Assembly (NCBI GenBank): GCA_964019695.1
Contig: OZ026515.1
Coordinates: forward strand, 43,515,994-43,579,993
Direction of reading: 5' to 3'
DNA from: Loripinus fragilis
Lineage: Eukaryota > Mollusca > Bivalvia > Lucinida > Lucinidae
DNA: 64,000 nt
In this document: piece by piece, positions 10,158 to 20,263 of the stretch
Layout of the letters: each line of letters starts with the position of its first letter
Position numbering within the stretch: the stretch's first letter is position 1
Made by a program: the position numbers and the translations under genes
Notes under the pieces: generated by a model
What the model was told of the DNA's origin: nothing
The model's database searches: none
The model's input: only the letters and a program-made list of their open reading frames with translations

Positions 10158-10379
10158 GTACGGTAAATGTTCTAAAATATCGAACACTAGTTGTCTGCCA
10201 AAAAGGCATAGGCAAACAGGGCAGACCCAGATCAGACTGCTTCTGAAGAAGCAGTCTGGTCAGGGTCTTCCCTGTCTGCTATTCAGACAAGCATTTTGTG
10301 AATTCCAGTCCTGAAAACCAACATATTATTTGAGAACAGAAAGAGAAGAAAATTAGAAATTTTAGAACATTTACCGTAG
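10158..10379. mobile_element. Short TIR MITE, copy 2
   Basis: Termini TACGGTAAATGTTCTAAAAT and ATTTTAGAACATTTACCGTA, each next to TA, are the same as the ends of the 2.7 kb element. It is colinear with 7190-7400 and carries hairpin b (CAGACCCAGATCAGACTG, apex CTTCTGAAGAAG). It interrupts the minisatellite. Confidence 0.8.
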
Positions 10380-11146
10380 TCCATATTCATTTTGAACCTC
10401 TTCGCTATTTGGGACATTTATGTTAGCTCTATGATAACGGGTACTGATGGAAAGCAGTATTCATGTTCTGCCTCTATGATTTTAAATGAATAATCAATTT
10501 CAATTAAATTTCATGTGAAACCTCCTTGATATTAGAAAATAGAAGTCTTGTTTTATGTGGAAATGAAAATTGAAGTTTAAATCAACAGAGAAAACTCTAA
10601 AAGATTTGAAGACCATTAGTAGTCAAAGTTCATGTTGAACCTCTTTAATATTGGGGAACAATAGTTATAAAATACCATGTTGAGTCCATGTAATTGGGGG
10701 CCAATAGTATTCAAAATTCGTGTTGAGCCACTTTGATATTTGGTGTCAATAGTGGAAATTCATTTTGAGCCACTTTGATATTGGGGACCAATAGTAGTCA
10801 AAATTCATGTTGAGCCACTTTATTATTGTCGGACAACAGTTGTCAATACTCATGTTGAGTTGCTTTGATATTGGTGATCAAAAGTGGTAAAAGTTCATGT
10901 AGAAAATATTATATAAGGGACCAATAGTAGTCAAATGCATGTCAAGCCACTTTGATATTTTGGGCCAAAAGTTGAATTTCTTATTGAGTTGCTTTGATAT
11001 TGGGGACAAATAGTAGTCAAAATTCATGTTGAGCTGCTTTGATATTGGGGGCAATAGTTATCAAAAAAATTTTCAATTTGCTTTGATATTGGGGACCAAT
11101 AGTGGTCAAAATTCATGTTGAAACTATTATATTTGATAGGGCCAAT

Positions 11147-11431
11147 AGTGAGAAAGACAGCAAGGATCAGGAATCAATACAATCAAGTACCACACCTGTC
11201 CCAGGATACCAAATGGGAAAGTAACAAAATCACAATAAACATCACAAACAAGAGCCAAGAGATCAGCCCTTTCCCTTCAGGTGACCACATGGCAGCAACG
11301 AACAGACGCGAAAGCATGACAAACACAAGAAATAAATAACACAAATGATCCACAAAAGAAGTACCGCCTTGGAACCGTCAGTAAAAATAATTTACTGGAG
11401 CGCTTAAACCAGTTTCACGGCGCCAATTTAT
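11147..11431. mobile_element. Insertion in minisatellite, unclassified
   Basis: A ~285 bp block, unlike the minisatellite, separates two minisatellite units. It has weak colinear similarity to the insertion at 22093-22519 (ATCAGCYCT, ACCGCCTTRGAAC, GCTTAAA in the same order). The apparent 74-codon frame inside has no recognisable domain. Confidence 0.5.
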
Positions 11432-12011
11432 GTAGAAACTATTATATTGGGGATCAAAAGTAGTCAAAATACATGTAGAAACAATTATATTGGGAACCAA
11501 TAATCAGCAGAATTCATGTTGAGTCACTTTGATATTGACCAATAGTTGTCAAAATTCATGGTGGAACTTTTTTATTGTGGCCAATTGTTGTCAAAATTCA
11601 TACTGAATCTATTATAATGGGGACCGATAGTCGTCAAAATTCGCATTGAAGCAATTATACTGGGGACCAATAATCATCAAAGTTCTCATTGAAACAATTA
11701 TATTTGGGACCAACATTCGTCAAAATTAATGTAGAAACTATTGTATTGGAAACCAAATAATAGTCAAAATTCATGTTGACTCTCTGTAGAATTCAGATTC
11801 CACATAGAACGTACATATAAGATATTAAGGGACCATTAGTAGGTTAAAGTTCATGTTGAACCGCTATGATATTTGATATTAATAGTTGTTTGTGGCGAGT
11901 TTGTGCTATTGAGGACATTAGTAGTCAAACATTTTGTTGAAGTCAGATCTATGGTGTGGAGAGAACAATAGTCTTCAAAAAAAGTCATGACCTCCATAAT
12001 ATAGGGAACCC

Positions 12012-12266
12012 ATTAACCCTTTACCTCAGAAACACCTTTTGACCCTTTTGCAAATAGAGCAGACCCAGATCAGGCAGCTCTTGTAAGAGCTGCCTGATCA
12101 GGGTCTACTCTGTTTGCTGCTTATGGAAATATCATATATCTGGTCCTACACAAGTGGATCTGACAAGTAATTTCTTTTTTCTATGTACAAACGTGAAAGT
12201 TTATTTATATAATTATTCATAGTTGGTGGAGCCTAGCATAAATATTCGTGAATAAAAGGGTTAAAT
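12012..12266. mobile_element. MITE with ATTAACCCTTT ends and hairpin c
   Basis: ATTAACCCTTTAC at the left and AAAAGGGTTAAAT at the right are inverted. Hairpin 12057-12119 (GACCCAGATCAGGCAGCTCT with its full complement) lies near the left end. Confidence 0.65.
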
Positions 12267-12789
12267 CAAAGTTCAGAAGGAGTTTCATGTGAAGTTTGTT
12301 ATAATATTTAGAGATAATCAGCATCCCATGTATTTGTATATGAAATCCAGATTGCCATTATTATACATTCCAGTCTGTCTCACTTAAATATTTAGATCTT
12401 ATTTATAATGTATTATTTATCAGATGTCCAGTCTATTTTGATTGGTTATTTACATGTATACATTGTACTATAGTGCCAGTATATTTTTATCAAATACTGT
12501 ATCTACATTATGTTGATATGATTTGCAATGAAGTGTGTGTTTTTATTGATTGTATTATTTTCATACATGTTAAGTTTTCTAAAATTTCAAGCACTCGACT
12601 TATCATAAAGCATCATTTAGAATAATATAAGGGGCCAATTTCATCAAAGTTGTATGACATGGTTTTCATTGTAAATAGATTGTATTACTTTAGAGATGAT
12701 TTACAAAACTCATATGATGAAATATGTTTATTGAAACTGGCCGCAGTTTTTTTCTTCCAAAAATGCTGATAGAATCAATAAAAAGTGAA
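12267..12789. other. AT-rich intergenic stretch, nothing identified
   Basis: No coding frame, TIR or tandem repeat recognised. Confidence 0.5.
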
Positions 12790-12850
12790 GGCCCTGTTCA
12801 GACTGCTCCTGTGGGAGCAGTCTGATCTTGGTCTGCACTATTTACTTTGG
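12790..12850. repeat. GACCCAGATCAG-family hairpin (d)
   Basis: TCAGACTGCTCCTGTGGGAG pairs with the complement inside AGCAGTCTGATCTTGGTCTG. The outer arm is partly decayed on the left. Confidence 0.6.
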
Positions 12851-13080
12851 TCCTTTCACAGAACACTAAAGTTTGAAATTTTAGAGAAGTAACTGTAAGC
12901 TCACTTGCAAGATCTTGTTTTACATAAAAACTTACAATATTTGTATATTTTATTTGTAATAACAATGAAGATATAACTCTTTGCATACTGAATAACTATA
13001 CATGTTTTTTTTGTAGTCTGTGGATTTTTTATCAAAATAAACTTTTTGAAAAAATATCTTTCAGGAATACCATCAGAGTT

Positions 13081-13143
13081 TCAAACAGTTTGGAACCAAA
13101 TCAGGCCCTTATTGGGCCTGATCTGGGTCCAAACTGTTTCCAA
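13081..13143. repeat. GACCCAGATCAG-family hairpin (e)
   Basis: AAACAGTTTGGAACCAAATC pairs with GATCTGGGTCCAAACTGTTT across a perfect apex CAGGCCCTTATTGGGCCTG. Confidence 0.7.
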
Positions 13144-13258
13144 AGGTTATCAACAGACAACAAAAGTTGTCTCTAACAAGCAAAGAGTTAATGCTGCGCT
13201 TAAAATGAACTGTCTCGTTCAAACCCAAATAACAACACACTTTTGGTTACACATTCTA

Positions 13259-13445
13259 GGGAGCCCAATGGCTCAGTGGTAGAGTGCTTGACTCAAGACC
13301 GAGGGGCCGCGGGTTTGAGCTTAAACGGCGTCACTGCATTGTGTTCTTGAGCAAGAAACATTAATCCTAGCTAAGTACTGGTTCAACTTAGGAATACCCA
13401 TCCCTACATAACTGAAAGATTGTTGATGGGATGTAAAGAATTACA
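13259..13445 (+). mobile_element. tRNA-derived SINE, type A, copy 1
   Basis: A-box TGGCTCAGTGG (13269-13279) and a weakened B-box GGTTTGAGCTT (13312-13322). The body (CTTGAGCAAGAAACATTAAT, ACTGAAAGATTGTTGATGGG) is colinear with the copy at 17883-18090. The 3' tail is short and decayed. Confidence 0.8.
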
Positions 13446-13813
13446 AGTTACATATTCTAAGATCTCTGTAAATTGTCCTACAGACTGATCTGAGTCTTCT
13501 TCAATCCTACATGTTCATAAAAGACAGTAGTGTCTGACTGGAATCAAATCTGCATATGGTTTCCATGGCAGCCTTTTAGAAAATCAGTAATCATTTTATT
13601 TTTTTCTGGAATGAGGGTTGAAGTTTATGTGGCAGGTAGCATTGGAGTATTGTATGTAAATTGTTATGAAAGATCTTCAAAATATCTCCTATGATGGCCT
13701 TCTAGAACATATACACAGGGCTCAAAGTATTGTGTTTTAGTGTCAATTTTTTAGATTTTTTTTCATATTAAATTTGTTAGAATGGGTGTTGCCATAAATG
13801 ACCTAGTGCACGA

Positions 13814-14056
13814 GGCCCTGAGGTTATAAAACTTTTTCTATGCTCAACTCAGCTGAATACAAAATCTATCCTGCTCATAAATGTTAAAATACCAACAATT
13901 GTTGGCATTTTAACATTTATTAGTATGATAAATACAACATCTGAGAGACATAAAGCAAGAAACTTCTTTATTTGTTGGTACTTTAGTTTTGATGAGCAGT
14001 TGAAATTTTGTGCTCAGTTGAGTTGAGCATGAAAAAAGTTTTATAAATTTGGGCCC
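13814..14056. mobile_element. Foldback MITE
   Basis: GGTTATAAAACTTTTTCTAT and GCTCAACTCAGCTGA on the left are inverted against TCAGTTGAGTTGAGC and AAAAAAGTTTTATAAATTTG on the right. Inner hairpin ATAAATGTTAAAATACCAAC with its complement lies at about 13878-13922. Confidence 0.78.
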
Positions 14057-14218
14057 AGGTGGAGACTATGTTTGCTATGTTATGCTGCTTACATCATCTT
14101 GAAATCTCAACTGAATGTTAAATTTGAGTGATGGCCGGAAAACAACCTGCAGTTTTCCTGGCATCACTCATTGTTCTGGCATAATTCCCACATGCTGTTG
14201 TTTAAGAAATAGTCAGCT

Positions 14219-14359
14219 CGCAGTGATTTGTTGCTTAATATATCACTGGCTGGAGGTCAGTCGTTAAAGTGAATAAATCATGAGCGTGAAGCGCGAACGA
14301 TTTATACACTTACGACTGACTGACAGACAGTGATATATATTAAGCAACAAATAACTGCC
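14219..14359. repeat. Foldback element
   Basis: GCAGTGATTTGTTGCTTAAT pairs with ATTAAGCAACAAATAACTGC. Inner pairing TCAGTCGTTAAAGTG with CACTTACGACTGA and AATAAATC with GATTTAT. Confidence 0.75.
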
Positions 14360-14375
14360 AGTGCAAATTTATTTT

Positions 14376-14709
14376 GATTCTAACACACAAAAAGATTAAA
14401 ATTATGAACGAATCCTTCATAGTCTTTAACGATTCCACCATCTTGAACAGACTGTCTGAATTTCCCGCAACTCTTGTTTAGACTGAAACGCGTATTTTAA
14501 CTTACATTTTGAACGTCCAATAGATGTAAAACTACGTTACGCTGTCTATTGTCAACGTCACAATGCTGTATGTGATAGATAACGTCGTAGAAACCAAACG
14601 GGCCATCAAATGACGTCACGCCGGTCCATGCCCAGTCTGTGCAGTGATTTATCAGCCAATAAATCACTGAACTTAACCATTGGCTATATAGGGGAAGTGT
14701 GTTAGAATA
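14376..14709. mobile_element. TIR element with GATTCTAACACAC ends
   Basis: Ends GATTCTAACACAC and GTGTGTTAGAATA are inverted. Related in terminus to 9669-9861 (GATTCTAATGCACT). The interior holds a TGACGTCA site at about 14610 and a palindrome GTGATTTATCAGCCAATAAA with TCAC. Confidence 0.65.
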
Positions 14710-14985
14710 CCTGTTAAAATAGGCCAGATACAGTCTGCACATAGTGCACTAGATCACCCATTCAAACAAATTTTATATTAAATATTTAAAAAAGAATTGA
14801 CCACTTAAATGCAAAATATTGCACCCCATAATATACAAAAGAATTTGGCAAAAATGAAAGGGCTGATCTGGGGCTTTGTTGCATATGCCACAAACAGGTT
14901 ATATCAAGGGGCTAAATTGAGCACAATGAGAATTTTTTGTTACTTTTAACAAATTTTAGTCAGTTCATGAGATTTTGTTTCTTAT

Positions 14986-15230
14986 GCATGGGTGAAAGTT
15001 TTTAGAATTAATCCTGAATTCAGGATTTTGAGGCTGACTTTCCATAGAAAGTCAGCCTCAAAATGCTGAATTAGGCAGATTATAATAGCTTGTCTGGTTA
15101 GTTTTCAGATTTTCTAAATACAATTAATCATTTAAGCTTGAAATTATTCATTATTGTAGGCATCCTGCAAGTTTTAAAATTTGAATTTCTAAAGTTCAGG
15201 ATTTTGGAAATTCTGAGCTTTCACCCATGC
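14986..15230. mobile_element. MITE with GCATGGGTGAAAG ends
   Basis: GCATGGGTGAAAG at the left and CTTTCACCCATGC at the right are perfect inverted ends. A strong inner hairpin TTTTGAGGCTGACTTTC with GAAAGTCAGCCTCAAAA lies at about 15024-15064. Confidence 0.82.
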
Positions 15231-16930
15231 TTAGTGCATATGCCAGCAGTAAAGGCCCAGAGAAGCATGTACTCCAGAGTCTTGCTGCTGGCACTCACAA
15301 GCAAGAGCTACAGATGAAATATACTGAGGGAAAAAAGTTTAGCAATATACAAGATGTGTTTCATGTTTATTTGAACAAATTTGAAAATGGCGTTACTCAT
15401 TTATTTCTCGTTATATTGGGTAATAATTGATTTACATAGATTGGTCTGATCTCCAAGTATACGCAGTCATCAATAAAATAGTTCTTAATTTTATTTTCTG
15501 GTTTGAAACAGTCTCTGAAGATGAGTAGTCAAATTTTAAGCGTTTAAAAATGCTGTCTGAAACGAAATGTACTAAATCTTTCTCGAACAATTTCTAAGAT
15601 ATGAAGTTTCTCTCTTGGAACCTTTTATATATTGTACATAGATAATTGAAGTATGTTCAGTTAGAAAATAAAGCATTCCAGTTGGATATTTACTTTTTGG
15701 AAGTGACTTGAACGCCAAATTTTAGAGTTTACAGTTTCCATAGCAACATTAAATGATATGCAAAATACTCAAAAGCAATATTTGGTGATCATTTTTAACG
15801 GCAAAAGGTACTTACATATCTAAACAATTGAGTCAGCTGTGAGTATTGAGAATTTGTTTTTCATACTTCTTCCAAGACATATTTTATACATGCGATTACC
15901 ATTTGGGCACTTGTATGGAAGAACTCATGAAGCCCAGTTTCCTAGCAAAAGCAGGCACAAAGAGGCTGTTACTTATTTTAATAATAGACTGAGTGTTCTT
16001 CTAAACTTAAAAAGAAAATTTCACACTTAGATATGTATTTAATTAGGAGATACACCCGTTTTAGCTCTTAAAATCAGTAAAAAGGGGGTGGGGATGTAAT
16101 AAGGGCCGCCCTGTTATGGCTATGCTTTAAATTGCCATCTTGTCTATTTGGCAATACCAGGGACACGTCCGTTATGCATGAAAATGCAAAATTTGTTTGT
16201 TTTATCTATATGCAACCGCAAAAAGTGAAATTCAAATCTGTTCAAATAAACATGAAACATGTCTCGTACTTTGGGAATTCACAGTTTAGAAGAAATGGGA
16301 TTTTTAATTTCATAATATTTGAAATAAATGTGTTTGACAAACGTTAACGAGTACAATAAATTAACTGGTTGGCATTTCACATAATGAAAAGTCCGATTTT
16401 AAGTCCCCATGCTAAAACAGCTTATCTGGCTATAGCACGAATATTTTTCAGCTAAAAGTTATTTTTTCCATTAAATGTTTAGATCTGAAGCCAAAAAGTG
16501 AAAACCGGTTTAAAATTGGATGTACTGTTCAACATTTATGTACAGTTTTAAGTTCAAAAATCGTATTTTATCAAATTACCTCCCTATCAATTGAATAGCG
16601 TTTGAAATTAAAATGCTCAGCAAATCCAATCCTAGCTATGAAATCGTAATTTGTTTCTTTTGACCTGTTGAGGGTAGCCATTAGATCATTTTCAAACAGC
16701 TGACATATTTGCGGACTAGCTGATAAAAAAGATCTAATGCTAAAAAGATAGTCTATGGGAAAACCTATTATAAGTAATTGCTAAACTTTTTGCTCTCAGT
16801 ATAATTTAAGACTCCTGTCTCACAAGATAGCTCTGTGTGCATGTTTACAGAATGACTTTATGCATATGCAATACGTACCAATAACTTATAAACCATAACA
16901 ATGAATGACTGGACCAGGCATAGAACTATG
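15231..16930. other. AT-rich intergenic stretch, nothing identified
   Basis: Open frames of 60-70 codons (15227-15430, 15839-16030, 16132-16347) have no recognisable motif, no splice context and no repeat partner in the window. Confidence 0.45.
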
Positions 16931-16996
16931 ACAAACAGTGTAGACTCAGATCAGATGAGACATTATGTGGCATCTGATCAGAGCTAACACTGTTTA
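16931..16996. repeat. GACCCAGATCAG-family hairpin (f)
   Basis: AAACAGTGTAGACTCAGATC pairs with GATCAGAGCTAACACTGTTT; the apex AGATGAGACATTATGTGGCATCT pairs only partly. Confidence 0.65.
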
Positions 16997-17134
16997 CATC
17001 AAAGTAAGCACCACTCAGGAAAATTTGATAAAATGAATTGCTGATAATTACCCCTGCAAGGAAAATGGTTGTGTCCATAATGTAAGGATGAAGGATCTAC
17101 TGCCCAATCTTGGATTAACTGGTATTTGGACCTC

Positions 17135-17328
17135 GTCGCGAGAAAACCCGTCTTCAGGGGTATGCAAACAACAAAGGCGCAGACCAGCCTGCGCATCCCC
17201 GCTTTTTGAAAAGTACCATATCAAAGCTTGCCACAAGCGAAATTTCAATTTTCTAGATAGTCCCTGTAGCTGAGCAGGCTGGTTGAATCTCACTTTGTCA
17301 GAAACCCTGAAGACAGGTTTTCTCACGT
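17135..17328 (+). mobile_element. MITE family C, copy 2
   Basis: Ends GTCGCGAGAAAACCCGTCTT and GAAGACAGGTTTTCTCACG are inverted. Internal landmarks GAAAAGTACCATAT, GCGAAATTTCAATTTTCTAG and TAGTCCCTGTAGC are shared with 19679-19899. Confidence 0.78.
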
Positions 17329-17460
17329 AGGGGCCCATTAAGCCTAGTAAGTGCTCATGTCTAATGTAAACTCACACAGAGTTCTTTTTGACATGTGAAT
17401 GCTCCATCAGCTTCGGATTTCCAGCAAGTCCAGTGGTGCAATACTTCTATTACACTGGTT

Positions 17461-17587
17461 GGGAGCCCAGTGGCTCATTGGTAATGTGTCTTGCTCAAGG
17501 ACACAAGGCAGTGACACCAGTGAGGCTCGAACCTGCAACCCCTCTGTCTTGAGTCAAGCACTCTACCACTGAGTCACTGCGCTCCCT
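17461..17587 (-). mobile_element. tRNA-derived SINE, type A, snapback head copy
   Basis: On the minus strand the sequence begins GGGAGCGCAGTGACTCAGTG and carries B-box GGTTCGAGCCT, followed by the SINE body to CTTGAGCAAGACACA. The other end is a second, inverted SINE head (GGGAGCCCAGTGGCTCATTG at 17461 on the plus strand). The element is therefore two heads in inverted orientation with the 3' body missing. Confidence 0.72.
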
Positions 17588-17882
17588 TTTACAATTTGCT
17601 TCCTACAAAACAGTTGATTGGCTCTTTGTTAAGTCCAGTAATGTTCATGTTGCTGGAGTTCTCGGCAATCTCATTGATGATCCCTGAAGTGTTTCTCAAC
17701 CATTGAATAAAGAATTGAATTGACTTCCATTCACCATGACTCTTTGTTTCTGAAAAAAAAAATTTCCCACCTCATCAAATAATCTCAATATGATCTGGAT
17801 TGCCATTTTTCAACAGAAACCAGCTGATCTCGATCAACACTGTTTTCAAAAGAAGGCTTAGAATTTTTTAAAGGTTATTTGG

Positions 17883-18090
17883 GGGAGCGTAGTGGCTCAG
17901 TGGTAGAGTGCTTGACTTGAGACCGATAGGCCACGGGTTCGAGCCTCACCAGTGTCACTGCCTTGTGTCCTTGAGCAAGACACATTAATCTTAGCTTATT
18001 ACTGGTTCAACCCAGGAAGACCCGTCCAGACGTAACTGAAAGATTGTTTACTGGGACTTAAAGGATCAAATCAATCAATCAATCAAATCA
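17883..18090 (+). mobile_element. tRNA-derived SINE, type A, full-length copy
   Basis: A-box TGGCTCAGTGG (17893-17903), B-box GGTTCGAGCCT (17937-17947), a ~110 bp tRNA-unrelated body and an (ATCA)n tail at about 18066-18087. Best-preserved member of this family in the window. Confidence 0.85.
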
Positions 18091-18279
18091 GCATGACTGG
18101 TTGGTTTTGAAATGAACATTTTCCCACCTCAATATGATCTGGATTGCCATTTTTCAACAGAAGCCAGCTGATCTGGAGCAACACTTTTTTCAAAAGAAGG
18201 CTTAGAATTTTAAAAAGGTTATATGAACAGTGCAATGATTGTATTGAGTAAGGGTTGTATGGTCAGGCTTGCATAGGGG

Positions 18280-18490
18280 TTTTAGGGATACAGGATATTT
18301 GCCATTTTACTTCCAGGGATATAGGATACTATCCATTTTACTTCCAGGGATATGGGATACTTGGTTCAATATTTCCGTTACTTTCAGGGATATTGAAAAT
18401 TAAGGAAATTAATTATGAGGATACTTGCTGATTTATAAGGGATATTTGCCTATTTACTTCAAGGCATATGGGATATTTGGTACCCCCCTA
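18280..18490 (+). repeat. Degenerate ~37 bp tandem repeat
   Basis: Repeats of TTCCAGGGATATAGGATACT with ATTTTACT, about five diverged units. Confidence 0.7.
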
Positions 18491-18727
18491 TACAAGCCTC
18501 TATGATGATTCAACCGTGTTGCTTTCAGGGTTACTGAAATACTGGGATAGGGTTATAGCTTTTCATATTTTTATTGTTAAAAAATTCTTTCTACATGAAT
18601 CCGACTAAAACAATATTACAAGATGTATTTGCTTTACAAAACTAACAGTGCCTAGAATAACTAGGCCTGAAATGTCAGCAATTTTTATTTCCATATTTGA
18701 CACAATAAATGCACACTGCATATGAGA

Positions 18728-18792
18728 AATGTGGATGCAGATCAGCTGGCTTCATATGAAGCCAGCTTGTCTGGATCTACATATTTTCATCC
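18728..18792. repeat. GACCCAGATCAG-family hairpin (h)
   Basis: ATGCAGATCAGCTGGCTTCA pairs with TGAAGCCAGCTTGTCTGGAT. The apex differs completely from the other copies but is self-complementary. Confidence 0.65.
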
Positions 18793-18910
18793 ACACAATG
18801 AATATGTTTCAACCCTTAAAGCGCCTAGAAAGAAATGCATCTGAAAATGTCGTCTGCTGAAGTCGTCTGCTGCAAATAATTGCCTATTATTACTGACAAA
18901 TTTAGTATAG

Positions 18911-18978
18911 AAGCAGTGTATACCCAGAGCAGACTACTCCTATAGGAGAAGTCTGATCTGGGTCCACACTGTTTGCCA
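18911..18978. repeat. GACCCAGATCAG-family hairpin (g)
   Basis: GCAGTGTATACCCAGAGCAG pairs with CTGATCTGGGTCCACACTGT; apex ACTACTCCTATAGGAGAAGT. Confidence 0.68.
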
Positions 18979-19113
18979 AAGAGGCTTCTTAAACATTACA
19001 GCAGACGAGAAAGCAGACGACTTTTTTTTTGCGATTGGCGCATTACGGATTAATATTGAAATTACACAACTGGGAATGAGTGGAAATCAGATGCTCACCC
19101 ATAAAGTGCTCAG

Positions 19114-19346
19114 TGTTACTGTCATGCCAACCAAGAGTGACAGAGACATACTGTTTTGTTTACAATTGTTAAGTAAACCATTAACTTGTACACTCCACTT
19201 GAGCTAACAGGAATCGATAGATCACTTGTATTAATCCTATCCTGCGGATAGGATTGATACACAAGTGATCCATCGATTCTAAGTCCCTAATAACTTTGTA
19301 AACAAAACATGACGTCACTGTCACTCTTGGCTGGCAGGACAGTAAC
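19114..19346. mobile_element. 233 bp foldback element
   Basis: GTTACTGTC...CCAAGAGTGACAG and TGTTTTGTTTAC on the left pair with GTAAACAAAACA and CTGTCACTCTTGG...GACAGTAAC on the right. The centre is CGATAGATCACTTGTAT with ATCCTATCCTGCGGATAGGAT. Confidence 0.8.
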
Positions 19347-19678
19347 ATATAGGCTCATTAGGTTGAATACCGTATATATAAATACTTAAATGTTTCTATT
19401 AAACTGTGATTGTGATATTTAACAAATATACTGCAATAAAGGATCTAACAGTTGTCTTGGTGCACTTGTTTTTCTTTTGTCAACCTCTTGATCCCTATCA
19501 GCTTTGGCGAACCTAGGCTGGGTTTCTGGATATTTTGAATTAAATTGGACATAACGTGTTTCAAAATAGCTAAAATGCGAAATTTCTGCTCTATGTGTTA
19601 CTCAAATGTCAGTATACAATGTTATATCCCCTTGTAGAATACTGGAATCTTCTATATGGTTTATGAAATGGGCCTCAA

Positions 19679-19899
19679 CGCGAGAAAATCTGTCATCGGG
19701 TGTTTGCCAACAAAACAGGCACAGACCAGCCTGCACATGCGCGCAGTCTGATCAGCGCCTTTATGATTCGCTTTTTGGAAAGTACCATATATAAACTTGC
19801 TACAGGTGAAATTTCAAATTTTCTAGCTAGTTTCTGTAGCGGACCAGGCTTGTTTGAATCTTGCTTTGTCGGATACCCCGAAGACAGGTTTTCTCGCGA
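19679..19899 (+). mobile_element. MITE family C, copy 3
   Basis: Best-preserved ends: CGCGAGAAAATCTGTCATCG against CGAAGACAGGTTTTCTCGCG. Carries an inner segment GCACAGACCAGCCTGCACAT and CAGTCTGATCAGCGCC, related to the wider hairpin family. Confidence 0.8.
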
Positions 19900-20263
19900 C
19901 AAGGCCGAAATACAGCTCCATGGTCCTGGACTCCTGGTCCATTACACATTTTGAAGAGTTTCGGATTAGGATTTTCAAATTACATGTACACTTTTTTCTA
20001 TCCCTCTTATCCCTGCAGAGTGCATCTAAGGGAACAGGGTAGATTTATATGAGATACAATGTTCCATGATCTCATGGGTTTACTTTACTCTCTACAAGAA
20101 TATAAATGATAAAAATACATTTGTAGAATTTATTTTGAGAGGGTTACTTGTTTGCCACATCTGGTAGGCAGCAATCTTGAATGCTAAATTTTAAATAAAA
20201 TCACTGTACTATACTATATCAAACTAGACTGCATTTGATTATGAAACATCGCATATACCTGCT

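Larger units (their letters stand above)
10020..11990 (+). repeat. Degenerate ~45 bp minisatellite
   Basis: More than 25 diverged units of a ~45 bp repeat with core TTGAGCCACTTTGATATTGG and GGACCAATAGTAGTCAAAA; units starting GTCA at 10797 and 10842 are exactly 45 bp apart. Spacing varies to about 60 bp. The array is interrupted by a MITE (10158-10379) and a second insertion (11147-11431). Two versions of the middle alternate: CCACTTTGATATTGG and AACTATTATATTGG. Confidence 0.85.
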
